Below, in pieces: positions 6,533 through 6,634 of a stretch of 6,634 bases of DNA (position 1 is its first letter; each line of letters begins with the position of its first letter). The translations under genes were made by a program, and so were the position numbers. The stretch is from Bacteroidota bacterium. GTDB taxonomy: Bacteria > Bacteroidota > Bacteroidia > Flavobacteriales > Flavobacteriaceae. Where the stretch lies: NCBI GenBank assembly GCA_022560715.1, contig JADFSQ010000054.1, positions 1 to 6,634 of the forward strand. Direction: 5' to 3'. The notes under the pieces were generated by a model that worked only from the letters and a program-made list of their open reading frames with translations, was not told the DNA's origin and did not search any database.

Positions 6533-6634
6533 CGGATGATCTCAAGCAGCTTCAGGGCGCGTTGAGACAATGACCCAGAACTTGCTACGTGCGCTTTTCC
6601 CCGACCATGCTTCATTTCAAGACGTAACTGCGTG
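6431..6634. other. Compositionally foreign segment replacing the 3' half of valS
   Basis: From about 6431 to the window end the sequence no longer encodes ValRS. By hand count G+C is about 40% for 6431-6480 and about 54% for 6481-6634, well above the AT-rich rest of the window. Two incompatible readings exist. On the minus strand a frame is open from the edge (6633) to TGA at 6516-6514 and ends [17 protein letters not shown], with strongly G/C-ending codons over its last 15. On the plus strand a frame open from 6427 ends [17 protein letters not shown] at TGA 6571-6573, overlapping an ATG at 6570 that starts MTQNLLRALFPDHASFQDV. I recognise neither. The segment may be the end of a mobile element or a piece of another genome joined during assembly or cloning. 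Confidence 0.7.

Noticed and set aside
5167..6545. Several minus-strand open frames of 71-135 codons opposite valS
   Set aside because: They lie antisense to clear ValRS coding sequence and show no domain or promoter; the one crossing 6430 mixes valS antisense with the foreign segment.
6335..6634. A genuine ValRS fusion with a new C-terminal domain
   Set aside because: The tail after residue 480 is only 33 residues, removes KMSKS and the anticodon-binding domain, and coincides with a composition jump, so it is a break rather than a functional fusion.

Overview
This window looks like a chromosomal stretch of an AT-rich member of the Bacteroidetes, most likely Flavobacteriaceae. The reasons are the A/T-rich coding style, promoter-like TAnnTTTG boxes (the Bacteroidetes -7 element) in place of Shine-Dalgarno-rich leaders, a DUF1573 secreted protein, a secreted two-lobe aspartyl protease with a PDZ domain, and closely flavobacterial MurB, aminotransferase and ValRS sequences. 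I place it by recognition only; no database search was possible.

Layout, left to right. On the minus strand (1-2882) four genes run leftward in the order aminotransferase (1692-2882), murB (679-1692, overlapping the aminotransferase stop by one base as TAGTG), an ECF sigma factor (29-559), and the first five codons of another gene (1-17) that is probably its anti-sigma factor. A 131-bp divergent intergenic region (2883-3013) with an 8-bp inverted repeat separates this block from a plus-strand exported aspartyl protease/PDZ protein (3014-4339). That gene converges on a minus-strand DUF1573 gene (4389-4820) across two AT-rich hairpins. A second divergent region (4821-4990) carries a perfect TAnnTTTG box for each direction. 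It leads into plus-strand valS, whose real start is ATG 4991. No intergenic stretch exceeds 300 bases, and I saw no tRNA, rRNA or CRISPR array.

The anomaly is at the right end. valS reads as a normal ValRS through the HIGH motif, the editing domain and the [10 protein letters not shown] block up to about residue 480. Near base 6430 it abruptly stops resembling ValRS and hits a stop at 6530, so KMSKS, the anticodon-binding domain and the C-terminal coiled coil are missing. At the same place G+C rises from the AT-rich background to about 54% (hand count for 6481-6634). Either the assembly or clone is chimeric there, or a foreign or mobile segment has inserted into valS. Because valS is normally essential and single copy, I favour a chimeric junction, but an insertion cannot be excluded from 204 bases.

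Functionally this is mostly housekeeping: peptidoglycan precursor synthesis (MurB), amino-acid transamination, tRNA charging, one envelope-stress-type regulator pair and two exported proteins of unknown physiological role. I found no convincing evidence of a new multi-gene system. The points worth following are the valS break, a heptanucleotide repeat inside valS, the two-lobe protease with a CKKC hinge, and a few regulatory palindromes.
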